From positions 1 to 61,619 of the forward strand of contig JAGWXF010000020.1 in NCBI GenBank assembly GCA_018970025.1: a stretch of DNA of 61,619 nt, given 5' to 3'. Shown piece by piece: positions 1-9,307 of the stretch. A program made the translations under genes and the position numbers. The stretch's first letter is position 1. Every line of letters begins with the position of its first letter. Source of the stretch: Actinomycetales bacterium. Lineage in GTDB: Bacteria > Actinomycetota > Actinomycetes > S36-B12. The notes below the pieces were generated by a model. It ran no database searches and was not told the DNA's origin. It saw only the letters and a list, made by a program, of their open reading frames with translations.

Positions 1-101
1 ACCGGGATCTCCGGCCTGACCAATGCGTCGTTGGGCGGTCGCCCGTTGACATGTCGAGTATCCCCTGCGACGAAGCCGTCGACGACCGGGCCAGGGGCCG
101 A

Positions 102-117
102 TGTGCGAAGGTTCACA
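102..117. promoter_or_regulatory. CRP-like palindrome upstream of fbiC (distal)
   Basis: TGTGC-N6-TCACA, one mismatch from the CRP/GlxR consensus TGTGA-N6-TCACA. It lies about 130 bases before the fbiC start. A second copy starts at 145, 43 bases further on (about four helical turns). Binding is inferred from the match alone. Confidence 0.45.
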
Positions 118-144
118 TGGAATTGCCATGGCCGTAACCGGGTG

Positions 145-160
145 TGTGAGTCATGTCACG
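145..160. promoter_or_regulatory. CRP-like palindrome upstream of fbiC (proximal)
   Basis: TGTGA-N6-TCACG, one mismatch from TGTGA-N6-TCACA, 85 bases before the fbiC GTG. With the copy at 102-117 it makes a phased pair. Positions 1-244 hold no convincing gene. The pair could also serve a divergent gene left of the window. Confidence 0.5.
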
Positions 161-244
161 ACATCAGTCGCCCGTCGCCGCGATGACCCCGTGTGCAACG
201 ATGCTGCCCCGCTCCACGGGCTTGACTGGTAGGGAGGTCGCGAC

Positions 245-2530
245 GTGCCAGCCCGCGTGACCTACTCGCCGAAGGTGTTCATCCCCCTGACGAGCCTGTG
301 CCGTGATCGATGCGGCTACTGCACCTTCGCCCAGTCGCCGTCGGGGGTGCCGTCGCCATACCTGTCGATCGACGAGGTCGTCGGCATCGCGCGGGCAGGT
401 GCCGAGGTGGGCTGCCATGAGGCGCTGTTCACCCTGGGGGAGTACCCGGAGGATCGCTACCCCGCGGCCCGGGCCTGGCTGCAGGAGCACGGATACGCCA
501 GCACCATCGACTACCTGGTCGCTGCCTGCGATGCGGTGATCGAGGAGACCGGCCTGCTGCCGCATGCCAATGCCGGCGCACTGGATGCCGATGACCTCAG
601 CCGCCTGCGCCGCGTGACCGCCAGCCAGGGCATGATGCTGGAGTCGCTGCGGCCCGACCTCGCTGCGCACCGTGGCGCCCCCGACAAGGCACCCGAGCGA
701 CGCCTGGCGACCCTGCGCGCTGCCGGCGAGCTGGCGATCCCGTTCACCACCGGCATCCTGGTGGGCATCGGCGAGGATCGGCCCGACCGGATCCTGGCAC
801 TGGAGGCCATTGCGGCTGCGCATCAGGAGTTCGGCCACGTCCAGGAAGTCATCGTGCAGAACTTCCTGCCCAAGCCCGGCACGACCATGCGCGATCACCC
901 GGCGTGCCCCGCCGACGACCTCCTCGATGCGATCGAGCTGGCCCGGCAGATCCTGCCGGCCGGGGTGCACGTGCAGGCACCACCCAACCTGGTCGAGGAT
1001 CCCGGCGCACTGATCGACGCCGGCATCGACGACTTCGGGGGCGTGTCGCCGGTGACGATCGACCATGTCAATCCCGAGCGGCCCTGGCCGATGATCGAGG
1101 CCCTGCGCGAGGTGGCCCAGTCGCGCGGAGCCGCACTGGCCCCGCGACTGACGATCTACCCGGAGTACGCCACGGACCCCGGCCGCTGGCTGGATCAGCG
1201 CATGCGCTTCCCGGTGCTGGACCGATCGGATGCCGAGGGCCTGGGGCGGGACGATCCCGGTGCGGTGTTCCCCGAGCGCCACCAGGATGCGGCCAATGTC
1301 GGCACCGGGCCGGAGGTCATCCAGGTCGGCCGGCGCTCGACCGCCTGGTACTCGGGGGCCGATGGCGCGCCGGCGGTGATCGTGCCGGCACGTGGCCAGG
1401 CGAGTGGGGCCCTGGCTGAGGTCCTGGCCGGGGTCCGGCTGGGCCAGGAGGTCGGCCAGGAGGAGATCGTGACCCTCTTCGCAGCACGCGGTCCGCAGGT
1501 GGCCGCCGTCGCGGCGCTGGCCGACGAGCTTCGGCAGCAGGCCAATGGCGACGACGTGACGTTCGTGCGCAACCGCAACATCAACTACACGAACGTGTGC
1601 ACCTTCAAGTGCCGGTTCTGCGGGTTCTCCAAGGGGCCGATGTCGCTGAACCTGCGCGGCAAGCCCTACCTGATGACCAATGACGACATCGCGGCCCGGG
1701 TCGCCGAGGCGGCCGCCCTCGGCGCGACCGAGGTCACCCTGCAGGGCGGCATCCATCCCGACTTCGACGGCGACACGTATATCTCCATCTGCCGGGCGGT
1801 CAAGGACGCAGCCCCGTCGATGCACGTGCATGGCTTCACCGCGCTGGAGGTCACCGAGGGCGCGCGCCGGCTGCGCGAGCCGCTGCGCGACTACCTGCTG
1901 CGGCTGCAGCAGGCCGGGCTGCGGTCGCTGCCGGGCACCGCGGCCGAGATCCTCGATGACCGCATCCGCGAGGTGATCTGCCCGGACAAGGTCACGTCCA
2001 GCGAGTGGCTGGACTGCCATGAGGCTGCGCACGAGGTCGGCCTGCGCTCGAATGTCACGATCATGTTCGGCACCATCGAGGGGCCCGTCCACTGGGCGCG
2101 TCATATCGTCCGAACTCGCGACCTGCAGAAGCGCACCGGCGGCTTCACCGAGTTCATCCCGCTGCCCTTCGTGCACATGGCCTCGCCCATCTACCTCAAG
2201 CGCGCCTCGCGCCGGGGGCCCACCTGGCGGGAGGTCGTCCTCATCCATGCGGTCGGCCGGATCGCCTACCGGGGCTGGATCGACAACATCCAGGCATCCT
2301 GGGTCAAGCTCGGCCCGATGGGTGCCCAGCAGCTGCTGCAGGCCGGGGTGAACGATCTCGGCGGCACGCTGATGGAGGAGAGCATCTCCCGCGCGGCCGG
2401 CGCCGCCCATGGGCAGGGGATCACCGAGGAGGAGTTCCGGGCGGTCGTCGCGCCGATCGGCCGGACGTTGCGGGAGCGCACCACGCTGTACCAGCCCGTC
2501 GAGGGCCGGCCCGCGCCCGTGATGGCATGA
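245..2530 (+). CDS. fbiC: FO synthase FbiC (fused CofG/CofH radical SAM enzyme)
   Basis: Makes 7,8-didemethyl-8-hydroxy-5-deazariboflavin (FO), the chromophore of coenzyme F420, from tyrosine and 5-amino-6-ribitylamino-uracil. Two radical-SAM halves are visible: the CofG-like N-half has the cluster motif CRDRCGYC near residue 19, the CofH-like C-half has CTFKCRFC near residue 452. The GTG at 245 is fixed by AGGGAGG at 231-237 and by an in-frame TAG at 230. At 761 residues it is shorter than the usual 840-860, because the N-terminus starts almost directly at the first cluster domain. It overlaps the downstream P450 by ATGA, so the two are probably co-transcribed. Two CRP-like palindromes lie upstream. 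Confidence 0.96.
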   Translation: MPARVTYSPKVFIPLTSLCRDRCGYCTFAQSPSGVPSPYLSIDEVVGIARAGAEVGCHEALFTLGEYPEDRYPAARAWLQEHGYASTIDYLVAACDAVIEETGLLPHANAGALDADDLSRLRRVTASQGMMLESLRPDLAAHRGAPDKAPERRLATLRAAGELAIPFTTGILVGIGEDRPDRILALEAIAAAHQEFGHVQEVIVQNFLPKPGTTMRDHPACPADDLLDAIELARQILPAGVHVQAPPNLVEDPGALIDAGIDDFGGVSPVTIDHVNPERPWPMIEALREVAQSRGAALAPRLTIYPEYATDPGRWLDQRMRFPVLDRSDAEGLGRDDPGAVFPERHQDAANVGTGPEVIQVGRRSTAWYSGADGAPAVIVPARGQASGALAEVLAGVRLGQEVGQEEIVTLFAARGPQVAAVAALADELRQQANGDDVTFVRNRNINYTNVCTFKCRFCGFSKGPMSLNLRGKPYLMTNDDIAARVAEAAALGATEVTLQGGIHPDFDGDTYISICRAVKDAAPSMHVHGFTALEVTEGARRLREPLRDYLLRLQQAGLRSLPGTAAEILDDRIREVICPDKVTSSEWLDCHEAAHEVGLRSNVTIMFGTIEGPVHWARHIVRTRDLQKRTGGFTEFIPLPFVHMASPIYLKRASRRGPTWREVVLIHAVGRIAYRGWIDNIQASWVKLGPMGAQQLLQAGVNDLGGTLMEESISRAAGAAHGQGITEEEFRAVVAPIGRTLRERTTLYQPVEGRPAPVMA

Positions 2531-3909
2531 GCGGCCAGTCGCCGGTCATCCCCACGCGCACCTACCTGGGCACGCCGGCGACGGCGCCTGGCCCTGATGG
2601 CCCGGCCATGCTGCGGGCCTTCGGCGTGATCCGGCGGGATCCACTGGCCTACCTGCTGCAGGCCTGGCACGCCCACGGCGATGTCGTGCAGTTCCCCATC
2701 CCGCGGCCGCCGAGCTACCTGGTCAACGACCCGGCGGCCGTGCGTCGCGTCCTGGTCGACAACGCCCGCAACTACGGCAAGGGCACCATCCAGTACCGGG
2801 CACTGTCACTGGTCACGGGCGAGGGACTGCTCACCGCAGACGGGCCCGCCTGGCGCCGGCAGCGTCGGATGATCCAGCCGGCCTTCCATCATCAGGCCCT
2901 GCACCGGCTGCTGGAGCAGGTGCAGGCCGCGACGACCGCCCTGCTCGGGCGATGGTCCCGCCAGGCCCGGGCCGGGGCCGTCGACATCGACACCGGCGTC
3001 ATGGAGGCCGCCCTCGACGTGGTCGGCCGCGCCCTGTTCGCCACCGACCTCACCGGCGAGGCAGCCACGCTGACGAAGGCCACCCTGCAGGGCCTGGACG
3101 TCGTGATCGCCCGCGCCCGCGTGCCGATCAGCCCGCCCGCCTGGGTGCCCACGCCGGCCAATCGCCGGTTGCGGTCGGCCAATGCGGCCCTCGACGGGGC
3201 CGTGCGCGCCATGGTCCAGCAGCGGCAGGCTCGCGGCGTCGGCGAGGCGGACATGCTCGATCTGCTGATGGCGATGCGCGACGAGGACGGGGTCGCACTG
3301 AGCCAGAAGGAGATCCGCGACCAGATGGTCACCTTCATCGTGGCCGGCCATGAGACGGTCGCCAGTGCCCTCACCTGGGCACTGGCCCTGCTCGCCCACC
3401 ATCCGCAGGCGCAGCAGCAGCTCCAGCAGGAGGCCGACCAGGCGGCGAGCCGGCCCGCCCTTGGCATGGAGGATCTCGATGCCCTGCCGTTCGCCCGTGC
3501 GGTGATCGACGAGACCCTGCGGCTGTATCCGCCGGCCTGGCTCATCACCCGCTCGGCACTCGGGGAGGACGACCTTGCCGGGTTTCGCGTGCCCGCAGGT
3601 GCGCTGGTCATCCTCAGCCCTTGGCTGCTGCATCGGCATCCGCGCCTGTGGCCCGACGCGGAGGCATTCCGGCCAGGCCGATTCCTCGACGGCTCCGCCG
3701 ACCGGCTCGGCTTCATCCCCTTCGGGGCCGGCCCGCGGCTGTGCATCGGCCGCGACTTCTCCTACGTCGAGGCCGTGGTCATGCTGACCCGCATCGCCGC
3801 CGCCTTCTCGATCGAGCCGGCGGACGCATCCGGGCTGCCGCGCCCGGACCCGCTGGTCACCGTGCGACCGGCCGGCGGCCTGCACCTGCGGCTGACGCCG
3901 CGCCGCTGA
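2527..3909 (+). CDS. Cytochrome P450
   Basis: Haem-thiolate monooxygenase of unknown substrate, 460 residues. Motifs are all present: I-helix AGHETVAS with the oxygen-activating Thr, K-helix ETLRLYPP (ExxR), and the haem loop FGAGPRLCIGRD with axial Cys near residue 406. No membrane anchor is visible, as expected for a soluble bacterial P450 fed by ferredoxin. The sequence style (ETLRLYPPAWLITR) resembles the CYP102/CYP4-like fatty-acid or terpene oxidising branch, which is only a hint. It overlaps fbiC by four bases (ATGA) and so shares its transcript. It meets hisN tail to tail with no gap. No redox partner lies nearby. Confidence 0.93.
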   Translation: MSGQSPVIPTRTYLGTPATAPGPDGPAMLRAFGVIRRDPLAYLLQAWHAHGDVVQFPIPRPPSYLVNDPAAVRRVLVDNARNYGKGTIQYRALSLVTGEGLLTADGPAWRRQRRMIQPAFHHQALHRLLEQVQAATTALLGRWSRQARAGAVDIDTGVMEAALDVVGRALFATDLTGEAATLTKATLQGLDVVIARARVPISPPAWVPTPANRRLRSANAALDGAVRAMVQQRQARGVGEADMLDLLMAMRDEDGVALSQKEIRDQMVTFIVAGHETVASALTWALALLAHHPQAQQQLQQEADQAASRPALGMEDLDALPFARAVIDETLRLYPPAWLITRSALGEDDLAGFRVPAGALVILSPWLLHRHPRLWPDAEAFRPGRFLDGSADRLGFIPFGAGPRLCIGRDFSYVEAVVMLTRIAAAFSIEPADASGLPRPDPLVTVRPAGGLHLRLTPRR

Positions 3910-4692
3910 TCAGCTGCGCAGCAGGCCCAGGACTTCCTGGTGCAGGTGGCCGTTGGTGGTGACGGCTGACCCGCCGGCCAGGGCCGGCCCGCCATCGAGT
4001 GCTGTCATCTGCCCGCCGGCCTCCTGCACGATCGGGATCATGGCGGCGATATCCCAGGGCCCTAGGTCCGGCTCGGCGGCGATGTCGACGGCTCCCTCGG
4101 CCACCAGCATGTGCGACCAGAAGTCCCCGTACCCGCGCTGCCGCCAGGTGACCGACTGCAGTGCCTGCAGCCCGGCGGCCGCGGATCCCCAGCCCACGGC
4201 ATCGGAGAACGAGAAGGACGCATCCGCCAGGGCCCGCACCCCGCTGGCCCGCAGGCGGGTCGGCTCGCCGCCGGCCACGGACGCCCAGGCGCCCAGCCCG
4301 AGGCCGGCCCACCATCGGCGGTGCAGCGCCGGAGCCGAGACGACACCGATCACGACCTCCCCGGCCTCCAGCAGCGCGATGAGCGTCGCCCATACGGGCA
4401 CGCCGCGCACGTAGTTCTTCGTCCCGTCAATCGGGTCGAGGATCCACAGGCGTCCATCCGCCGACCCGGTCGACCCGAACTCCTCGCCGAGCACGGCGTC
4501 CTGCGGCCTGGCCTCGGCGATCATCGCCCGCAGCGTCTGCTCGACAGCCCGGTCTGCCTCGGTCACCGGGGTGAGGTCGGGCTTGGTGTCGATGACCAGG
4601 TCAGCGGCGCCGAAGCGGCCCATCGTCAGGCCGTCGGCGACCTGCGCCATCTGCAGGGCGAGGTCGAGGTCGGCGCGGCGGTCGGCAGTCAT
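3910..4692 (-). CDS. hisN: Histidinol-phosphatase / inositol-monophosphatase family (HisN)
   Basis: Mg2+-dependent phosphatase of the IMPase superfamily, 260 residues. The metal-binding signatures are LGEEFG and LDPIDGTKNYVRG, with a C-terminal GPWDIAAMIPIVQEAGG motif. In actinobacteria this subgroup (HisN, e.g. Rv3137) dephosphorylates L-histidinol phosphate in histidine synthesis; an inositol-phosphate or PAP phosphatase cannot be excluded from motifs alone. The start has a TAGATT -10 hexamer six bases upstream, so the mRNA is probably leaderless. It is convergent with the P450. Confidence 0.85.
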   Translation of the reverse strand: MTADRRADLDLALQMAQVADGLTMGRFGAADLVIDTKPDLTPVTEADRAVEQTLRAMIAEARPQDAVLGEEFGSTGSADGRLWILDPIDGTKNYVRGVPVWATLIALLEAGEVVIGVVSAPALHRRWWAGLGLGAWASVAGGEPTRLRASGVRALADASFSFSDAVGWGSAAAGLQALQSVTWRQRGYGDFWSHMLVAEGAVDIAAEPDLGPWDIAAMIPIVQEAGGQMTALDGGPALAGGSAVTTNGHLHQEVLGLLRS

Positions 4693-4780
4693 GGCAGCAA
4701 TCTATCCACGGTGGCAGGGTCGAGCCCGACTGCTTGGCTGCCGCATGAGACGAGTGCGAGGTCGCCCCTAGGCTCAACCC

Positions 4781-5113
4781 GTGACGTGGCTCGTCGGCCT
4801 GGTACCGCTGGCGGCGATCGGGGCCGTCGTGATCGTTGCCTCGCCGCGGGCGTCGCGGCGCTATGCCCCCCTCGTGGTGATCCTCGGCTGGCTGGCGGCC
4901 CTGGGCACCTGGCTGTGCTGGCAGGCGGACGCCACCGTCATCGTGACGTGGTCCCTGGCCGTCGGGCTGACCGGGTTCTGGCTTGCCGACCGCGGCATTC
5001 CCGGCAATCGCCGGCGCCCGGCCTGGCTCCGGGTGGTGGCCGTCGCCCTGGTCATGCTCTCGGTCGCGGCCTGTGTTGGCCTAGGACGGCTGCTCGGACT
5101 GGCGCCGGGCTGA
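4781..5113 (+). CDS. Small integral membrane protein, function unknown
   Basis: 110 residues, mostly hydrophobic, with about four membrane segments (near residues 3-20, 27-45, 50-65 and 83-105) separated by short Arg-rich loops. I do not recognise a family. The GTG start is supported by a TAGGCT hexamer at 4769-4774, six bases upstream, the leaderless arrangement seen repeatedly in this window. Its 3' end overlaps the 3' end of rsgA by 33 bases, tail to tail. Confidence 0.65.
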   Translation: MTWLVGLVPLAAIGAVVIVASPRASRRYAPLVVILGWLAALGTWLCWQADATVIVTWSLAVGLTGFWLADRGIPGNRRRPAWLRVVAVALVMLSVAACVGLGRLLGLAPG

Positions 5114-6109
5114 TGGCTCGTCATTGGCTGACTGACGGCTGGCGAGCAGTCGGCGCATGGATGCCAGGCGCTGCACCGTGGCCTCGGGCTGGCCGGCGGC
5201 CCAGTGGTCCAGGTCGCAGTCGGGCTCGTCGTGCGTGCAGGCGCGGGGGCATCCGGTGGTGCCGGCCTCGAGGTCCGGGAAGGCGCTGATGACGCGGGCC
5301 GGATCGACATGGGCCAGGCCGAACGACCTGATGCCCGGCGTGTCGATGATCCAGCCGCCACCTGGCAGGGCGAGGGCGATGGCGCTGGTCGACGTGTGCC
5401 GGCCCTTGCCGGTGACCGCGTTGACGCGCCCGGTGGAGCGATCGGCCCCGGGGACCAGGGCATTGACCAGGGTCGACTTGCCGACCCCCGAGTGACCGAC
5501 CACCACGGTGACCTCGTCGCGCAGGGCAGCGCGAACCTGTGCGCTCGGCTCGCCGCGCTGCACGACGAGCACCTCAAGGCCCAGGGGCCGGTAGGCCTCC
5601 AGCAGGTCCTCGGGGCTGCGCAGGTCTGACTTGGTGACCAGCAGCATGGGCCGCAGCCTGGCGTCATAGGCGGCCACGAGTGCGCGATCGATCAGCCCGA
5701 GGGACGGCTCTGGATTCGCGGTCGCCGTCACGATGCCCAGCTGCGTCGCATTCGCGACGATGACCCGCTCGACTGGATCGGCATCGTCCGCCGTTCGCCG
5801 CAGTGTCGAGGTGCGCTCATGGCGGCGGATCACCCGGGCGATCGCGTCCGGCTCGCCCGAGAGGTCGCCGACGAGGTCGACCTGGTCGCCCACGGCCAGG
5901 CCCTTGCGGCCGAGCTCACGGGCCTTGATGGCATGCACGCTGTCGCCAGTGTCCAGCACGACCGTGAACCGGCCTCGGTCCACGGTGATCACCGTGCCTG
6001 AGCTTGCGGATGCATGGGCTGGCCGGTCCTTGGAGCGCGGCCGCGACTTCCCCTTGCCGGGCCGGACCCGGACGTCATCCTCGTCGAGTCGTAGATGCGC
6101 CCGCCTCAA
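5081..6109 (-). CDS. rsgA: Ribosome small-subunit-dependent GTPase RsgA
   Basis: Circularly permuted GTPase that checks late maturation of the 30S subunit. It has an N-terminal OB fold, then permuted G motifs (G4 VTKSDL, G1 [10 protein letters not shown]3 DTPGIRSFG), then a C-terminal zinc knuckle with the CxxxCxHxxxxxC pattern around [12 protein letters not shown]. Length 342 fits the family. The start is TTG, overlapping the aroA stop codon (TTGA), so it is translationally coupled to aroA. The aroA-rsgA order matches the M. tuberculosis Rv3227-Rv3228 pair. Confidence 0.95.
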   Translation of the reverse strand: MRRAHLRLDEDDVRVRPGKGKSRPRSKDRPAHASASSGTVITVDRGRFTVVLDTGDSVHAIKARELGRKGLAVGDQVDLVGDLSGEPDAIARVIRRHERTSTLRRTADDADPVERVIVANATQLGIVTATANPEPSLGLIDRALVAAYDARLRPMLLVTKSDLRSPEDLLEAYRPLGLEVLVVQRGEPSAQVRAALRDEVTVVVGHSGVGKSTLVNALVPGADRSTGRVNAVTGKGRHTSTSAIALALPGGGWIIDTPGIRSFGLAHVDPARVISAFPDLEAGTTGCPRACTHDEPDCDLDHWAAGQPEATVQRLASMRRLLASRQSANDEPSARRQSEQPS

Positions 6110-7443
6110 CGGGTCTCCGACCCCTGCACCAGGTGCGTCCAGCGATCGGCGAAGCCGGGCAGGGTCTTGTCGGTGGTCTGGATGTCCTCGACGCTGATGC
6201 CGTGCACGCGCAGGCCGATGATCGCGCCTGCAGTGGCCATCCGGTGGTCGTGGTAGGTGCCGAACCGGCCGGGGTGCAGCATCATCGGATGGATGCGCAG
6301 GCCGTCCTCGGCCTGCTGCACGTCGCCGCCGAGGTGATTGATCTCGTGCGCGAGCGCGGCAAGCCGATCGGTCTCGTGACCGCGCAGGTGGGCGATCCCG
6401 CGCAGCCGGCTGGGCGATCGGGCCAGGGCGGCGAGGGCGGCAATTGTCGGTGTCAGCTCGCCGACGTCGTGCAGGTCGATGTCGATGCCCTCGATCTCGC
6501 CGTCCATGGCGACGATGAGATCGGTGCCGTCCCGGCTGATCGTGGCGCCCATGGCGGCCAGGATGTCGCGCAGCGCGTCCCCCGGCTGGGTGGTGCGGGT
6601 CGGCCAGTCCAAGATGCGCACCTCGCCCCGGGTGACCATGGCCGCAGCCATGAAGGGGGCGGCATTGGAGAGGTCCGGCTCGATGGTGCAGTCGACGGCG
6701 GCGATCTCCTGGGGCAGGACCTGCCAGGTGCCCGGAGCGGGCGTCAGGACGCTCACCTGGTGGTCGGCCAGCATCTGGATCGTCATGTCGATATGGGGCT
6801 GGCTTGGCACCTGGCCTGCGGTGTTGCGGATGATCAGGCCCTGGTCAAACCTGGCGCCGGCAAGCAGCAACGCTGACACGAACTGGCTGGACGCCGAGGC
6901 ATCGATGCGGACCTCGCCGCCAGCGACCCGGCCGGTGCCGTGGATGGTGAACGGCAGCCCGGTCGGGTGCGGTGCGCCGTCATCACCGGTGACCCGTGCG
7001 CCGGCCTCCGCCAGGGCACCGAGCACCGCGGTCATCGGCCGCCGGCGTGCCCCCGGATCGCCATCGAATCGGGTCGGCCCGTCAGCGAGCGCGGCGATCG
7101 GAGGCACGAAGCGCATCACCGTCCCAGCTAGGCCCACCTCGATCGAGCCTGCCCCCCGCAGCGTGCCCGGCACCACCATCAGCTCGACATTGCCGGGCGT
7201 GCCCGACGGGGTCGGCTCGATGCTCGCCCCGAGCCGGGCCAGCGCATCGATCATCAGCCGCGTGTCGCGGGCGTCGAGGGCCTGGCGGATGACACTCGGC
7301 CCCGATGCCAGGGCCGCGAGGACCAGGGCGCGATTGGTAGCCGACTTGGACCCGGGCACCCGCACGACGCCACGAATCGGACCACGCGCGGTGGGCGCGG
7401 GCCACCGGCCATCGGACCGGTCAGCGTCGGTGGGGGCGGTCAT
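6106..7443 (-). CDS. aroA: 3-phosphoshikimate 1-carboxyvinyltransferase (EPSP synthase)
   Basis: Condenses shikimate-3-phosphate with PEP in the shikimate pathway. Family signatures are visible: the N-terminal [15 protein letters not shown] loop, [12 protein letters not shown], the [11 protein letters not shown] loop, and a C-terminal DHRMATAGA. The frame stays open upstream to 8280, but the protein homology begins at the ATG ending at 7443, giving 445 residues; the upstream part lies antisense to the SRAP gene and is not coding. A TACGCT hexamer sits eight bases before this ATG. Four-base overlap with rsgA. Confidence 0.95.
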   Translation of the reverse strand: MTAPTDADRSDGRWPAPTARGPIRGVVRVPGSKSATNRALVLAALASGPSVIRQALDARDTRLMIDALARLGASIEPTPSGTPGNVELMVVPGTLRGAGSIEVGLAGTVMRFVPPIAALADGPTRFDGDPGARRRPMTAVLGALAEAGARVTGDDGAPHPTGLPFTIHGTGRVAGGEVRIDASASSQFVSALLLAGARFDQGLIIRNTAGQVPSQPHIDMTIQMLADHQVSVLTPAPGTWQVLPQEIAAVDCTIEPDLSNAAPFMAAAMVTRGEVRILDWPTRTTQPGDALRDILAAMGATISRDGTDLIVAMDGEIEGIDIDLHDVGELTPTIAALAALARSPSRLRGIAHLRGHETDRLAALAHEINHLGGDVQQAEDGLRIHPMMLHPGRFGTYHDHRMATAGAIIGLRVHGISVEDIQTTDKTLPGFADRWTHLVQGSETR

Positions 7444-7488
7444 CGGGAGCCAGCGTAATGCGCAGCGCGCCGGCGTAGGGTTGCCGAG

Positions 7489-8211
7489 GTGTGCGGACGA
7501 TACGCGGCGGCGAAGGATCCTGCTGCGCTGGCGCAGGAGTTCGAGACCCCGGCCCCGGCGCAGGTGCTGGCAGCCGACTTCAACGTGGCCCCGACCAAGC
7601 AGGTGTACGTCGTCGTCGATCGCCCCGAGCAGGGCCGCAGCCTGGAGATCGCCCGGTGGGGCCTGGTGCCGTCCTGGGCCAAGGATCCGGCGATCGGATC
7701 GCGGCTGATCAATGCGCGGGCCGAGACCATCGCGAGCAAGCCCGCCTTCCGCGGGGCCTTTGCCAAGCGCCGCTGCCTGGTGCCGGCGACCGGCTACTAC
7801 GAGTGGTACCAGCCGGCCGACGGCCCGCTGGCAGCATCGGGCAAGCCGCGCAAGCAGCCCTTCTTCATCCACCCGGCCGATGGGGCCTCGCTGGCGATGG
7901 CCGGGCTGTACGAGTGGTGGCGCGATGCCACGCGCCCCGAGGACGATCCTGCGGCGTGGCGGCTGACCTGCACGATCATCACCACGGACGCCACCGACGA
8001 GGTCGGCCGTATCCATGACCGGATGCCGATGACGGTGCCCAGGGCGGCGTGGGCCCAGTGGCTCGACCCTCAGCACCGAGTCGACGTCACCGGCATGCTC
8101 GCCCCGGCGACCGCGGCCGTCCTCGATGCCTATCCGGTCTCGACCGCGGTCAACAGCGTCCGCAACAACGGCCCCGAGCTCATCGCCCCGCTGCACGAAG
8201 GGGAGGAATGA
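7489..8211 (+). CDS. SRAP-domain abasic-site protein (YedK/HMCES family)
   Basis: Cross-links covalently to abasic sites in single-stranded DNA through Cys2, forming a stable thiazolidine that shields the lesion. All catalytic residues of the family are in place: Cys2 after Met removal, Asn75, Glu105 (in GYYEWYQ) and His176 (in IHDRMP). Length 240 fits. The GTG start is set by the need for Cys2 and by a TAGGGT hexamer seven bases upstream. It is divergent from aroA, with only 45 bases between them. The M. tuberculosis equivalent (Rv3226c) sits in the same place. Confidence 0.93.
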   Translation: MCGRYAAAKDPAALAQEFETPAPAQVLAADFNVAPTKQVYVVVDRPEQGRSLEIARWGLVPSWAKDPAIGSRLINARAETIASKPAFRGAFAKRRCLVPATGYYEWYQPADGPLAASGKPRKQPFFIHPADGASLAMAGLYEWWRDATRPEDDPAAWRLTCTIITTDATDEVGRIHDRMPMTVPRAAWAQWLDPQHRVDVTGMLAPATAAVLDAYPVSTAVNSVRNNGPELIAPLHEGEE

Positions 8212-8230
8212 ACCCGCCACCGACGATGTT
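8205..8230 (+). promoter_or_regulatory. SigR-dependent promoter (GGAAT-N18-GTT)
   Basis: GGAAT at 8205-8209 and GTT at 8228-8230 are separated by exactly 18 bases, the sigmaR consensus. The promoter lies at the 3' end of the SRAP gene and reads into sigR, so it is a positive autoregulatory promoter. Initiation would be expected near 8236-8238, and an in-frame GTG occurs at 8240. Confidence 0.75.
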
Positions 8231-8374
8231 GTGCCCGGTGTGCTGGGTCGGGCGAATGGCATCGGAGCGTGCGAGGGCATCGGGGAGCTCGGGGCCGTCG
8301 GTTCGGTCGGCGTCCTTGCTTCGTCCGGTCAGGGTCTGCCTGAGCCGTGCCGGCAGCGACTAGGCTCAGCATCG

Positions 8375-8974
8375 ATGTCACCCGAATCCCCGCAGGAGCG
8401 TGCTGAGCGCTTCGAGCGCGATGCCATGCCATTCCTCGATCAGCTGTACGGCGCGGCCATGCGGATGACCCGCAATCCCGTGGACGCCGAGGATCTCGTG
8501 CAGGAGACCTTCGTCAAGGCCTTCGCTGCCTTCGACAGCTTCACCGAGGGGACGAACCTTCGCGCCTGGCTGTTCCGCATCCTGACGAATACCTTCATCA
8601 ACGACTACCGCAAGCGACAGCGGCAGCCCTTCCAGGAGCCGGCCGATGAGCTGACCGATGGCGAGATCCTGCAGGCGCAGTCGCGTGGCTACGGCGGCAG
8701 CCGGTCGGCCGAGATGGAGGCGCTGGATCGCCTCACCGACGTCGATGTGGTCGATGCGATGACCGCGCTCCCGGATGACTTCCGGCTCGCGGTCTACCTC
8801 GCCGATGTCGAGGGGTTCTCCTACAAGGAGATCGCCGAGATCATGGACACCCCGATCGGCACGGTCATGTCGCGACTGCATCGCGGTCGCCGGATGCTGC
8901 GCGAGTCGCTGCGGGAGTATGCAGTGGATCGCGGCTATATCCCGGCCCCGGCGGCTGCGGGCGGTGAGGCCTGA
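8375..8974 (+). CDS. sigR: ECF sigma factor SigR/SigH (thiol-oxidative stress)
   Basis: Redox-controlled sigma factor, 199 residues from the ATG at 8375. Region 2 is clear ([20 protein letters not shown], then [19 protein letters not shown]), and region 4 ends in [19 protein letters not shown]. The next gene encodes its zinc anti-sigma, the diagnostic context. Two promoters are suggested: a housekeeping TAGGCT at 8361-8366, eight bases before the ATG, and a sigmaR-type promoter at 8205. The frame stays open upstream, and a GTG at 8240 would add 45 residues, recalling the induced, unstable long isoform sigmaR' known in Streptomyces coelicolor. The longer form is inference. Confidence 0.95.
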   Translation: MSPESPQERAERFERDAMPFLDQLYGAAMRMTRNPVDAEDLVQETFVKAFAAFDSFTEGTNLRAWLFRILTNTFINDYRKRQRQPFQEPADELTDGEILQAQSRGYGGSRSAEMEALDRLTDVDVVDAMTALPDDFRLAVYLADVEGFSYKEIAEIMDTPIGTVMSRLHRGRRMLRESLREYAVDRGYIPAPAAAGGEA

Positions 8975-9243
8975 TGGGCTGCGGCAACGCGCACGGCACG
9001 CCCTGCGCCGAGGTGCGCGCCTTCGTGTACGTCTACCTCGACGGCGAGATCGACGAGGCGCACCGGGTTGAGGTCTGGGCTCACCTGCAGGAGTGCCACC
9101 CTTGTGCGCAGGAGTACTCCGCGGAGGAGATGCTCAAGGCCCGGGTCGGGCAATCCTGCCGATGCGATCCGACGCCGGCGCACCTGCGCACCCGGATCAT
9201 CTCCGAGATCCAGCGGATCAGCATCACCTATCGTTCGCAGTGA
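8974..9243 (+). CDS. rsrA: Zinc anti-sigma factor RsrA/RshA
   Basis: Binds and silences SigR under reducing conditions and releases it when its thiols form a disulfide. It is 89 residues long. The ZAS signature HxxxCxxC is present as His37, Cys41 and Cys44, and Cys11 is also kept, the same four positions as in S. coelicolor RsrA. Its start overlaps the sigR stop by one base (TGATG), so the pair is translationally coupled. An extra Cys-x-Cys sits near residues 61-63. Confidence 0.95.
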   Translation: MGCGNAHGTPCAEVRAFVYVYLDGEIDEAHRVEVWAHLQECHPCAQEYSAEEMLKARVGQSCRCDPTPAHLRTRIISEIQRISITYRSQ

Positions 9244-9307
9244 CGCCGCTGAGGCTCCGCCGGATCGCGAACTGCCGGCAGCACCAGCAGGATCGAGAGG
9301 GGTTCGC

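Noticed and set aside
46-68. TTGACA near the left edge as a fbiC promoter
   Set aside because: No -10 hexamer at 16-19 bases spacing; GAGTAT follows after only 7 bases.
119-144. GGAAT-N18-GTG upstream of fbiC as a second SigR promoter
   Set aside because: The -10 element is GTG, not GTT, and it overlaps the CRP-like site at 145; not specific enough.
164-2410. 748-codon open frame antisense to fbiC
   Set aside because: Low-complexity Arg/Gly/Asp/His-rich translation, no recognisable domain, and the plus strand encodes a full FbiC. Long antisense frames are expected at this GC content.
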